Positions 35,058-45,103 of a stretch of 64,000 nt of DNA are shown one piece after another. Source of the DNA: Certhia americana. Its lineage: Eukaryota; Chordata; Aves; Passeriformes; Certhiidae. Numbering within the stretch: position 1 is the first letter of the stretch; each line of letters begins with the position of its first letter. The notes beneath the pieces were generated by a model. It made no database searches. It worked only from the letters and a program-made list of their open reading frames with translations, and had not been told where the DNA came from. The position numbers were made by a program, and so were the translations under genes. The DNA lies in the NCBI GenBank assembly GCA_018697195.1, contig CM031869.1:16649203-16713202 (forward strand), in the 5' to 3' direction.

Positions 35058-38000
35058 CTATTACATAGTTCTGGGAGACTGTTTTCTCCACAGAAGCTCA
35101 TTTGCAAAGGATTCTTTATCACAGAACCTCCTGAGTCCAGCAGGAACTGCCCTGCCCTGATACCAAGGGGAGGGTGAAGGAATTACACCTCACTACCTTC
35201 CCTTGAACCAGACAGGGCAGGACTAAACCCTCAGTGTGATTCTGGAGCTGGTGTGTGACAATATAGAGAATTAGAAGCACATGTGCTGAGGGACCAGTGT
35301 GACATCATTGGCATGTTCCAGACATGAGCAAAGCAAGACATGGACGGTATATTAAATTACAAAGGTGTCAGATTTGTGGCAGGGATGAAGGCAACAAGGT
35401 AGAAATTGTTGGCAAGATGTAGAAAAGAAACATTACATCAGAAAAATATTTTTTAAAAGAGTGGGTAGGAGAGATTTCTAAAAAAACCAGATTTTGGAGT
35501 GGAAGGTGAAAATGGCTGAAACATCTGAAGTGCAGATGGAGCACTGCATTATATGTAAAACAGGGCAGCAAAGAGAGAACTAAGGCAGGCCTTGAACCTG
35601 CTTATTCCATAAGGAGAAGCCTGGAAAATGTTCTGGGCTTCCTTCTTGAAGACAATCCAAACACACAATGAAGAATTTGGTAAACATCCACCAGGGTAGG
35701 CACAGGGAATGGCTGTGATGCCACCCTGGCACCAAGGAAATTAAAAAATAAAAAATAATAATAAAAAAAAAACCAAGACAAGGAAACACTGTCTGAGAGG
35801 GGAATGGAGGAGGAAAGGAAAGTGTGTACATTTCCATAAAACAGAATCTCAGTTAGGTCTCCCCAGGCAGATGCTCTCACACACAAATTGGGTAATGATG
35901 TTAAATCTGCATAAAATGCTAATTTGCTATCTCTGAGTACAAGATAACAGCCTTACAAGCCCCACTAGGCACAGAGAACAGAAAGTTCTGGGGTTACACA
36001 ACTCCAACAGATGCACTCAGATCCTGGCTGTACCAGCTCAGAGCAGCCTCCTGTCCCCTGTCAGCACCGAGTGAAGGGAAGGTTCCCTCAGGACGGGTTC
36101 CCCTCAGAGGGGCAGGGGCTGCCCCCTACTAGACTCTGCACAGGACTGTAAATAACAAAACACTGCAATGCCCCTGCACACAAAGCATCAGGGCCTGAGG
36201 GTGCTGGCCCTGTCCTGGGGCTGCCCTGGCAGTGGGAGGGGATGGTGCAAGCCCTGGGCTGCACCTGCTGCTCTCCCGGGACAGGCTGGGCCTGGGACAG
36301 AGCTGGACAGGTCTCCACACCCCTCCTGGGGATGGCCCCAGGCTGCTCCCACCTGGCACTGCTCTGCTTGGAAAAAAATCAGGCATTTTCAAAATAGCTG
36401 GTGTCCTACACTTTGACACTCAGACTCTTCTCTTCGTTTACTCTCTAGTTTGAGGCAGCTCTCCCAGAATCACAGAAAGCCTCACTGGAACAGAGGAAGG
36501 GTTGTGGTTTGGCATGAGGTGCTGTCTGATGATACAAGACTGCTACTGTCCCCAAAACTCACAGTTGCTTAATTATCTTCTATCATTTGCCAATATTTTC
36601 TTTGAGCTTCTGTTTTGCTGAAGCCACTGTCCCTCTAAAAGACTACTAGTTTTCCTTCAAAACACACAGCAGAATGGCCTGATGCCCATAGAGAGAAAAA
36701 CGTATTTTATCAGCTACGAGGCTGGGTTCTTTCCTTTTTACCCCCTCTACCATCTCACCTTCCCTTTTAGCTCCCCAGGGAATGTCAGAGCACTGCCTGC
36801 TCTCCGCAGCACCCACTTGGAAGAAGGAAGCAGGAAAGGGATCCAACCCAGGCAGGGGTTTTTCCCCCAGGCAAGAGCAGGGTGTGATGACTGATGTGTT
36901 TCATCATAATGCAAATCCAGCTCCAAGAGATTCATGATGAAACTGTGAGAACTGGCAATAGTGGAAGGAATGAGTATCACAGGAGATCCGATAGTTGGAG
37001 GAGTTTGGGACTTGTTACTCAGAGAGATAACGACCAGCAGCTTCTCTAAAAGACAAATTCATCCCAGTTGTGTAATGCTTTTGCTGCTGTGAACCAGGAG
37101 CAATTTGCAGTGGGCAGTACCTGAAACATGATGTTTCAGCCTGATGTAACATGAGATAGAGCTTTGAATTTGAATTCTGAACACAGAGAAACAGCTGCAG
37201 AAGTTAAAGCTCACAGTAATCCCCCTCAGAGAAGTTTTTGGCCCAAAAAGGAGTTTATAAACTCACAGGCTTTGTGCATCATTTCTTATACATGCTGTCT
37301 GGGTCTGCTGCTTCCCAACACACACATCAGCACATCCAGGTACATAAGGAACATCAAATTAACAAAAGGATACAATCTGCAAGTGCTTCAGAGATTTCCA
37401 TCAACCCCCACCTGACACAGCAGGCGGCCCTTCAAAGCACCTGCAGATTATTTGTCACACAGATAACCTAGGAGGTCCAAGTTGACAAATTAGGGGAGTG
37501 TCAAGCATGGAATCACATCAGAAAGAAAACTTTCTTTCTGATCCCCATCCATGACAAAGCACTGCAGTACAGAGCAGGTCCAGGCTGTCAGGGGAGGCTC
37601 AGAGGATGATGCTCACTGACCAAGTGCTCTCTTGGTGCTCTGATATCAGCTGCTGCCAGTAGAGCAGTGGTTCCTTGGCTCAGTGAGAATGCACAATTTC
37701 TAAATGAAAAAGCACATTTTCTAAACTGGAGGCTGGGCCTCTAAGAGCAGAAAATGCGTCTGATTCCTTTGGGAAGGGAAAACCAGGGAGCCTCATAGGG
37801 AGCCTGCATTGTGCTGTCAGAGCCTCCTTGATGAATGCTGTTATCAAAATTTCAGGGTCCAGCACTGGCAGTTCTGAATTACTCTGAGCAACAGTTTGTG
37901 ATTTGACTAAAACCCATGGGCTCAGGGGTCTGTGCTGGTGAGGGGCCACAGCCTGAAAGGTGCAGCTTGGCTTCAGCACGAACTGCTCCTCCTGTTTCTG

Positions 38001-40499
38001 CACATAACACGAGACCTCCTACACACTCTTCCAGAGAAGCCACAGAGAACATTGTGTGTCTGGTCCTTTTACATCTAAAGAAATTTATCACTGCCCTTTC
38101 CAGTCGTTATCAAAATCTGGATTTAAGCCTCAAGAGTGGCATGGTCATTTTTACTGTTTAGCATATTTGGGGCAATTCTCAGCTTTGCCTGAGTTAATAC
38201 CTTGCAGTGGTTGGTCTGTTCTGGCCTCTCCCCCCACACTGTGCTGGTCACTGGGTCTTTTACCAAGCACTTGCTTCAAGCAATTGGATTCTAAGTGTTG
38301 GGAAAAAATCAAAAGAGCAGCTCCAGAGGGCACATTTGCTAGGTCAGAGCTCTGAGAAGTGTTACAGAGACCTCCTGACACTAAAACAGTTTCAGGCAGT
38401 TGGGAACAGGCTTAATTTGGGTAATTGAATCTGACATGGCCATGAGTGAACAGTGCTGAAATCCACTTTAGAGCCCCTAGAACAAGAAGATAAGTCAAAT
38501 CTACCACTTGAAAATTCTTTCTTTCATATCTTTCATTGGCAATACCATGAACTCCTAGTTAATGGTGTAGCAGCTGCAAAATATCCAGGTCACAGCTGCA
38601 ATTTGGGGAAACAGGCAGGAGTTTAATTTGTTACCAAACAAGCTGAGGCTCTGAACTGTTGTTTCCTTTGTCAGCATATTCCTGCACCAGACATTCCAAT
38701 CTCAGAGCATCCAGCAGGAGCTGTGGCTCCTGGAGCTGGCTCTGGGGCAAGGGGAGCTGTGCTACATGGGGATTCAGCATGTGGAATGAGAGAAATTGCC
38801 TTTAATTAACAAATCGCTTCTAATTAAGCCCCAGCAGGATATGAAAGGGCACTTTTCAAGGCATCCGAAAGGAGCTGGGTGTCACACTCCTATGGAAAAA
38901 CCAAAGTATTTGGCACTGTGGAGGAGCAGAATAGACCCACAGCACCCAAAGTCAGACATCCTGAGCTTCTGAGCATGAAGATTTTCAGATGCCTGACACA
39001 GATGGCTTTGACAAGAGCATCTCCTGCTCATGGTGCTCCTCTGTTACACAAGGTGACCTCTGAGAGTCACTCTGGGGTAAAGACTAACCCATCAGGGGTT
39101 CAGGACTTATTGCTCCATCAGACGCCCCAAGCAACCCCTTGTTCATTATTCATCCCATTGCCAGAGACACCATTCATCCAGATAAAAGACAAAATTATGA
39201 AAAGGATATAAAATTAATAATCATGGTGAAGGCTGAGCAGAGTACACCCCTCTGTGCTGCAGCCCTCACAACAAAGTCAGGTAACAGGAGCACAAGGTAC
39301 AAATATTTTTTCATGTAGTTTTAACCCAAAGATCCCAAACCCACACAGATCATCATTTTAATTGATGAGAATGTGGTGTCATTGCAGCCTCATTTGAAAT
39401 TATGAAATCACGTTAATCTTAAAACTCAAAAAGTTTCCAGTTTATCCAATCCCAAAAGACTATGTATGAGATGCCAAATCTTTTTCTTCTGTTTTTCTTT
39501 GGCAGGGAATTTAAGAATTTAGTTATAATTCATCTGTCCTTACACTTTGAAGTTGCATGGTTTCATTACCTCACAGGTCTAAATTCCTGTAGCCCACAAA
39601 CAGCTCCATCATCTCTCTGTTTAATTACAAATTACCTTCACTTACACCAAAAATCTCTCATGGATTGGATACAGACTGTCTAACAGAACTGTTTTGATTA
39701 TTTTCCGTGCCCTCTTTTTGAGTCTCTCCATCTCTTCCAGAGCCCTGAGTGAAACAAGATGCTTGAATTCCTTTCCTTTCCATGCTTTAGCTCACAGAAC
39801 AACTCCTGATTTGGTGTAGAAAGATGGGTGGACTCAGATCCCTCACTGACTGCAGTGCAGGCAGCCCTGGGCCTGGGGTGTACCTTTCTGAGGAAGACAA
39901 TGCCCAGTGTGAAGTGGCAAGCATAAAAAATGATTTATTAACAAACAATGGACAGCTCATCTGACTAGGCAGGCTCTCACTCTCCTGCAGGCCATCACAC
40001 CTGAAATCAGAAAAGCAGTCTTCAAAATCTCTCACACGTTCTACCGAGCTGCTGGACACATGAGAGGTACAAAGGAAGTAAAAAGAACTGGTCTGGTTTA
40101 GCAGAGTGGTGCTCAAAGGTGTTTTTCTTGTCTGTCACTCCATGAATAATTAACAGCCTTAATTCACCTTTCATTCTAGGTAAGGATGTTGAGAGATGAG
40201 ACCTCTGTAAGCCTCCTGCTGGCACTGAATCTTGGCAGAGGAAGTCAAGGAATGGCTCAGGGAAGATTTGATCCTGCTCAGGAATGCTCTGCCTGTGGTG
40301 TTTGGTTCCTCACTCTGCAGGAAGCAGATGTCCCAATGTCTCCTCTGTCCCGGAGAATGGCACAGAGCATGAGGACAGCAGCATCAAGGGAGGCCCGGCA
40401 GCCTTATCACCTCATTAGCTGTGACTCCATTAAAATTAACCTCTCCCAGCCCTTATATGTGCTCAGGTCAGGAACGAACAAGGTAAAATCCCATGTACC
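35058..40499. other. Non-coding stretch, no gene seen
   Basis: This 5.4-kb interval shows no gene or repeat family I can name. An AATAA-type low-complexity run (AAAAATAATAATAAAAAAAA) lies at about 35748-35772. The GC-rich part at 36100-36360 gives several overlapping frames on both strands, none protein-like. Confidence 0.5.
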
Positions 40500-40640
40500 T
40501 TAAATACTGAATATACCTATTATAAATACATACTGCTGAATATATATTACATTATTATATATTGAATATATGCTGAATATATATTGCATTATAAATATTA
40601 CAAATATATACATAAACACTAAATATAAATACTTACAGTT
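40500..40640. repeat. AT-rich low-complexity block
   Basis: About 140 bp of nearly pure A/T, with repeated GAATATATATTACATTA-like and ATAAATA elements, ending just before CR1 copy B. Two roughly 30-bp segments around CTGAATATATATTRCATTA recur at 40532 and 40571. Such DNA melts easily and is prone to breakage and slippage. Confidence 0.8.
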
Positions 40641-40667
40641 TCAATGTTCTGTGTTAGTTGTACCTGC

Positions 40668-41203
40668 AAAAATATGAGTCAGCAGTGCCCTGGAGCAAGG
40701 AGGGACATCTCTCTCCTGGGGGATCAGCCAGGGAGGGATTGTCCCACTCTGCCCTGGGCTGGGGCAGCCTCACCTCCAGTGCTGGGGCAGTTTGGGTGCC
40801 ACAACATCCGAGAGATCCAAAGCTGTTCCAGAGTGTCCAGAGGAGGGAGCCGGGGCTGGGGAAGGGTCTGGAGGGGCCACCCAAGGAGCGGCTGAGGGCA
40901 CTGGGCTGGTTCAGCTGCAGCACAGGAGCTGAGGGCAGAGCTGAGGGAAGGAGGGAACGGCTGGAGGGGGAGGTTTGGGATGAGAGCAGGGCAAGGTTCT
41001 TCCCTCAGAGAGTGCTGGGCACTGCCCAGGCTCCCCAGGGAATGGGCACGGCCCCGAGGCTGCCGGAGCTGCAGGAGAGTTTGGACAGCGCTCCAGGGAT
41101 GCACGGAGGGAGCGTTGGGAGTGTCTGGGCAGGGTCAGGAGCCGAATGGGGTGATCCTGGTGAATCTCTTCCAGCTCAGGACACTCCATAATTCTATGAT
41201 ATA
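40668..41203 (+). mobile_element. CR1 LINE, 3' fragment (copy B)
   Basis: Starts at 'AAAAATATGAGTCAGCAGTG' and ends with 'CTCCATAATTCTATGATA'. The first 475 bp are collinear with copy A (offset 8,227 bp) with about seven substitutions. Beyond 41142 the sequence changes to 'CGAATGGGGTGATCCTGGTG' and differs from copy A at roughly a third of positions. Copy A extends farther 5' into CR1, whereas copy B is truncated at the AT-rich block. The frames here (79-177 codons) are repeat artefacts. Confidence 0.95.
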
Positions 41204-42489
41204 TTTTAAAATTTTATAAAATAAAGGCATTGTAGTGGAAAATTGACAGTGAAACAGGATCAGAAGCAAATCCGGAACAACCAAAAAGCCAAGGTAGATG
41301 TTAAATTGGACAAGATTCTGGGTTATGTTTATATGACTTTTTACCTTTCCAGCTGACCACTTCTCCCTAAGGCTGATTTGCACCTGGAATGGGCATCTTG
41401 AAGGTAACACAAGCAAGAGCAGAATGAATATGGAAAATCGACTGACATCATAATTTGAGTGAAATTTTCAAACGGTGAACTGATCTAGAAAGGAGAAAAA
41501 AAGGAGTCAGTCTGTTGTAGAGAAAATTAAGGGAAAGGTGGGAGCCGGGGCATGAGGGAGGTGTTGGAGGAAGCAGGAAGGATTGGCTGGACTGGAGGGG
41601 GACTCAGAGCAGCAGGACGGGCTGGATGCCCGGGCTGTTTGCCTTGGCACTGCCGCTGGAATCCTCCGAGCAGCACAATTTACACCAGCTGACGATCTGG
41701 CCCGGAGGCTGCGGGGCTGAGGAGAGACGGTATCCATCACAGGGATGCAAACCCGCCCCTCCCTAGCAAAACAAGAGGCGTAATCTGGTTCCTGGGCTTG
41801 CTGCAGCCAAGTGGAAGGGGTGCCAAACACCTGAATGTCCCATATGTGGGGCTTGCTATCTGGGGGAGAAAAGAACCCCAGACAGTAAAAACAACTGCCA
41901 AATAAGTGTCCCCGACGCTTTGCTATAGAGAAACAATGACCTCCAGTGGTGAGTTCATTCATCACAGGGATTTACATGAGCCCGAGCTCGGGAAATCCCA
42001 TCTCATAGCTGTCCCAGGGAGGGATTCTATTGCTGTATCCATTGTAGTGCTATTCCTGCCCTGGCAGACTTTAATTGTCCTTTCTGGCTGATAAATTTTA
42101 AAATGAACCTGCCAGCACAAGGTCCCCTCTGGAGGAGGGGGTGCTGGTTACCTGTTGTGTGCTTAGGAGGCTCATTAGAAGACAACTGGGATTTTGGGTG
42201 TATAAGCTCTTCAGATAGAAACACCCACCTGGTCAATATTTCCATCCATCAATGATGGATTCCTGACTGGATTTTTTCATGTAAGTACTTTCAAAAATCC
42301 CATCAGACACACAAAGTCATTGTTAAATGTCTAAATGGTCCCAAGACTGCTGCAGTTGTTTCTGTCATAGCCACACAAAAATCTGGGCTAGGTCAGATCC
42401 TGAAGAAAAGCCTGATGTTTGGATTGAAGCCTGGTGAGTGAAATGCTGTAAAAGCCCTCAACTAGGGCTGATTTTCCTTTCTAATTTCC
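41204..42489. other. Non-coding stretch, no gene seen
   Basis: A modest CpG-richer patch lies at about 41600-41745. The 41925-42095 part is non-repetitive and balanced in composition, like a conserved element. I recognise no exon. Confidence 0.45.
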
Positions 42490-42758
42490 AGAATCCCAGA
42501 CTGGGTCAGGCTGAAGGGTCCACAGTGGTCACCTGGTGTCACCTCCCTTCTCCAGCAGGGCCATCCCAGAGCTCAAGGCACAGGAATATCTGGAATATCC
42601 CCAGGCAGGGACACTCCACAGCCTCTCTGTACACTCTGCTCAGGGCTGGGCACTGCCCAGGGCAGAAGTTCCTGGGCTCAGTCCCTGCCCGTGGCTCTGG
42701 TGCCACTGCTGGGACCTGGAGCAGAGCCTGGGCCCTGCCCTGCCCCTGCCTGCACACA
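42490..42758 (-). mobile_element. CR1 LINE, 3' part, interrupted by a minisatellite
   Basis: The plus strand starts with 'AGAATCCCAGACTGGGTCAG', then 'GGTCACCTGGTGTCACCTCC', 'TGGAATATCCCCAGGCAGGG', 'GGGCTGGGCACTGCCCAGGG' and 'TTCCTGGGCTCAGTCCCTGC'. It extends to 'GACCTGGAGCAGAGCCTGGG', where the 10-bp minisatellite begins. The sense-oriented continuation of the same CR1 lies on the other side of the minisatellite at 43166-43313. The 3' block is the inverted counterpart of the plus-strand copy at 33213-33412. Confidence 0.9.
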
Positions 42759-43165
42759 GGGACAGACTGGGACAGACAGGGACAGACTGGGACAGACTGG
42801 GACAGGCTGGGACAGACTGGGACAGGCTGGGACAGACAGGGACAGACAGGGACAGACTGGGACAGATTGGGATAGACTGGGACAGACAGGGACAAAGAAA
42901 AACTCTTGCGACCTCTCCGGGAAGGGATAGACTGGGACAGACAGGGACAGACTGGGACAGACTGGGACAGATTGGGACAGACTGGGACAGACTGGGACAG
43001 ACAGGGACAGCGAGGGACAGCGAGGGACAGACTGGGACAGACAGGGACACACAGGGACACTCAGGGACACACGGGGACACACAGGGACACACAGGGATAC
43101 CTAGGGATAGACAGGGACACACGGGGTTGCCCAGATATAGACAGGGACACCCAGGGACACCCAGG
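42759..43165. repeat. 10-bp GGGACAGACT minisatellite, about 37 copies
   Basis: Two arrays, 42759-42893 (13.5 units) and 42924-43165 (24 units), are separated by about 30 bp of unrelated sequence. The core units are GGGACAGACT and GGGACAGACA, with variants GGGACAGGCT, GGGACAGATT, GGGATAGACT and GGGACAGCGA. Toward the right end the units change to GGGACACACA and GGGACACCCA, a clear gradient of variants. Each GGG is followed by exactly seven bases before the next GGG. Because 10 is not a multiple of 3 and no unit creates a stop, all frames stay open on both strands, producing spurious proteins of 134-264 codons rich in Asp/Gly/Gln or Cys/Pro/Ser. Confidence 0.98.
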
Positions 43166-43313
43166 GCTGAGGGCCCCTCTCAGCTGGGGCTCCTCTCCAG
43201 GCTGAGCAGCCCCAGCTCCCTCAGCCTGTCCTGGGCACGGAGATGCTCCCGGCCCTTCCTCAGCTGCAGGAGCTCCTGTCCCTGCTGTGCTGAGGAGCCC
43301 AATTCATTTAAAA
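43166..43313 (-). mobile_element. CR1 LINE, upstream part of the interrupted copy
   Basis: The plus strand shows 'GGGCTCCTCTCCAGGCTGAG', 'CAGCCCCAGCTCCCTCAGCC' and 'TGTCCTGGGCACGGAGATGC' through 'GTGCTGAGGAGCCC'. These are reverse complements of the CR1 block that normally lies about 250-400 bp from the 3' end, directly upstream of the segment in which the minisatellite sits. Orientation and order agree with 42490-42758 being the rest of the same element. Confidence 0.88.
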
Positions 43314-45067
43314 ACTTCTCAGGCAAATAACACAGAGGGAAAACCGCTTAGTGGAACACAAGAATCTCACACTCAGGGGCATTTCTGTTAAAACAAGCTG
43401 TTTGCACCAGTTCTTGTCTTTGTCTTTAGGGATCAGGACTTCTGAGTAGTCCAGTTAAATGGTCTGTGATAATGTCTGCTTCATTTTTTGCTAAATGACC
43501 CCTTGCTCTCATGTTAGGGAGAGGAGTGGATTAGTTTTCACAGTACCTTTCCTAAACACCTCACTCATATACTCTCCAACCCTTTCTTCTTCCAAGCTAA
43601 ACAATTCTCACTTTTGCACTCTATCCTCAGATGTAAACCCCACCCAGTCTTCCAACCATCTCATGACATGCTTTTGGTGGACTTCCAAACCAGAGAGGTT
43701 TCCAAACTGAACCTCCAAAATGTTTGAGGTTTCCCCATCTCTGTGCAGCCCTTTCCAAGAGCACACTCCCATTGATCCTGGAGGCAGCCTCGGATCCAAA
43801 CAAACCATAACACCGTCAGGAACAAGTCTGGCTGCTTTTTAATGAGCAAATATGCTCTTGGGAAGTATCCTGCAGTGATGGGCAAACCTCAAACACATTG
43901 GAGGTTCTGCTTATAAAGCTCTTTGATGTGGAAGTCTCACCCAGTGGTAAACCCTGTTGGTTCTGCCTGCCCAGGAGCACCCCAGCCGTGGCACAAGAAA
44001 GCTGGCACTACGCTGGGCAGGGCAGCGCAGTCCCCTGCATACCCATGTGGCTGGGCTGGAGCACTGTGAGGGTTTAGCAAGGAAAGAACAATTCACTACC
44101 AAGAATCAAAGAGAAAATAGCCCAGAAGTCTGCAATTCAAGTTAACGACCACCCCTCCCAATCTACAAAGTCACACTGCAGTCATATCTCAGAGCCAGAC
44201 CTAACGCTGCTCTCAGAGCTGCAGCTGCAGAGCTCCCCAGCCAAGCTGGGCTCAGATGATGATGATGAAGCTTTAACTGCTCACTGTTCCACAATGACAG
44301 AGAAATCAGGCTCTGCTGGGATGCAAAAATCGGCTGCATTTTTATTAATCGAAGCTAAAATACTTGAACTGTGAAAGAACAAATTTTGCTGTTGGTGCAC
44401 ATCACAGTTCATCTGCCCCGGGGACAAGTCCATTAACAGCCAAAGTCATTCAAGCCTCAGCTTCAGGGCTGCTTTTTTATTTCCAGCTGCAGACTCCATT
44501 GCCTAACCTAGCTCAACCCTGTCTTAGGTAGGTGGTGACCAATGCTGTAGAACCAAACTGGGGTAAGGCACAGAGCAAGGGCCTCTCTCATTGTGTGCCC
44601 GCCACCCTCTGTCTCTTCCGAAAATCCTGCACATGGGGACACAGGGGATTTCCATCCAGGCAGAGAACTTTTTCCATTTTGCTGATGTGAGTTCTGGAAC
44701 AAAGACCCTTTTTGTGCTCCAAACAGTATTTGAACTTCAGGACTTAATCTTCTCAAAGTCATGTATTTGTTTGTTGTGCAGGACAACTCCACAGGACACC
44801 AGGCTCTGCTGCTTGGCCTCCCCCAAGCTCCTCATCCCCTTTCTTTACATCCCTGCCCCCAAAGAGATAGAAGTAATGTGCATTAGAGGTTCAGTGCATC
44901 ATCAAAGCACTGTTAAAAAAGCGTTTAAGTAAAAATGAAACTCCCTCTTTCTTTTTTCATGCCGAAGCAGAGCTAGCATTGCTGCTCCCCAATGCCAGAG
45001 GCTGTGCTGGGCAGTCCTGAATTAGCAGAGTGTGAGGTCAGAACAGGGCAGGTACCTGCAGCCCTGG
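43314..45067. other. Non-coding stretch, no gene seen
   Basis: No gene or transposon is recognised. A short GATGATGATGA run lies at about 44257-44268, and an AT-rich, homeodomain-core-rich segment lies near 44320-44375. Open frames are all under about 115 codons and overlap on opposite strands. Confidence 0.5.
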
Positions 45068-45103
45068 AAAGGAGGAGAGAGAGTCCTAAAGGAGGAGAGA
45101 GAG
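45068..45103. repeat. 20-bp purine-rich tandem duplication
   Basis: AAAGGAGGAGAGAGAG occurs at 45068-45083 and 45088-45103, separated by TCCT, giving a 20-bp unit of which the second copy lacks its last four bases. It is a short purine-rich slippage product. Confidence 0.85.

Noticed and set aside
42759..43165. CRISPR-like array
   Set aside because: Units are 10 bp without spacers and the window is avian nuclear DNA; this is a minisatellite.
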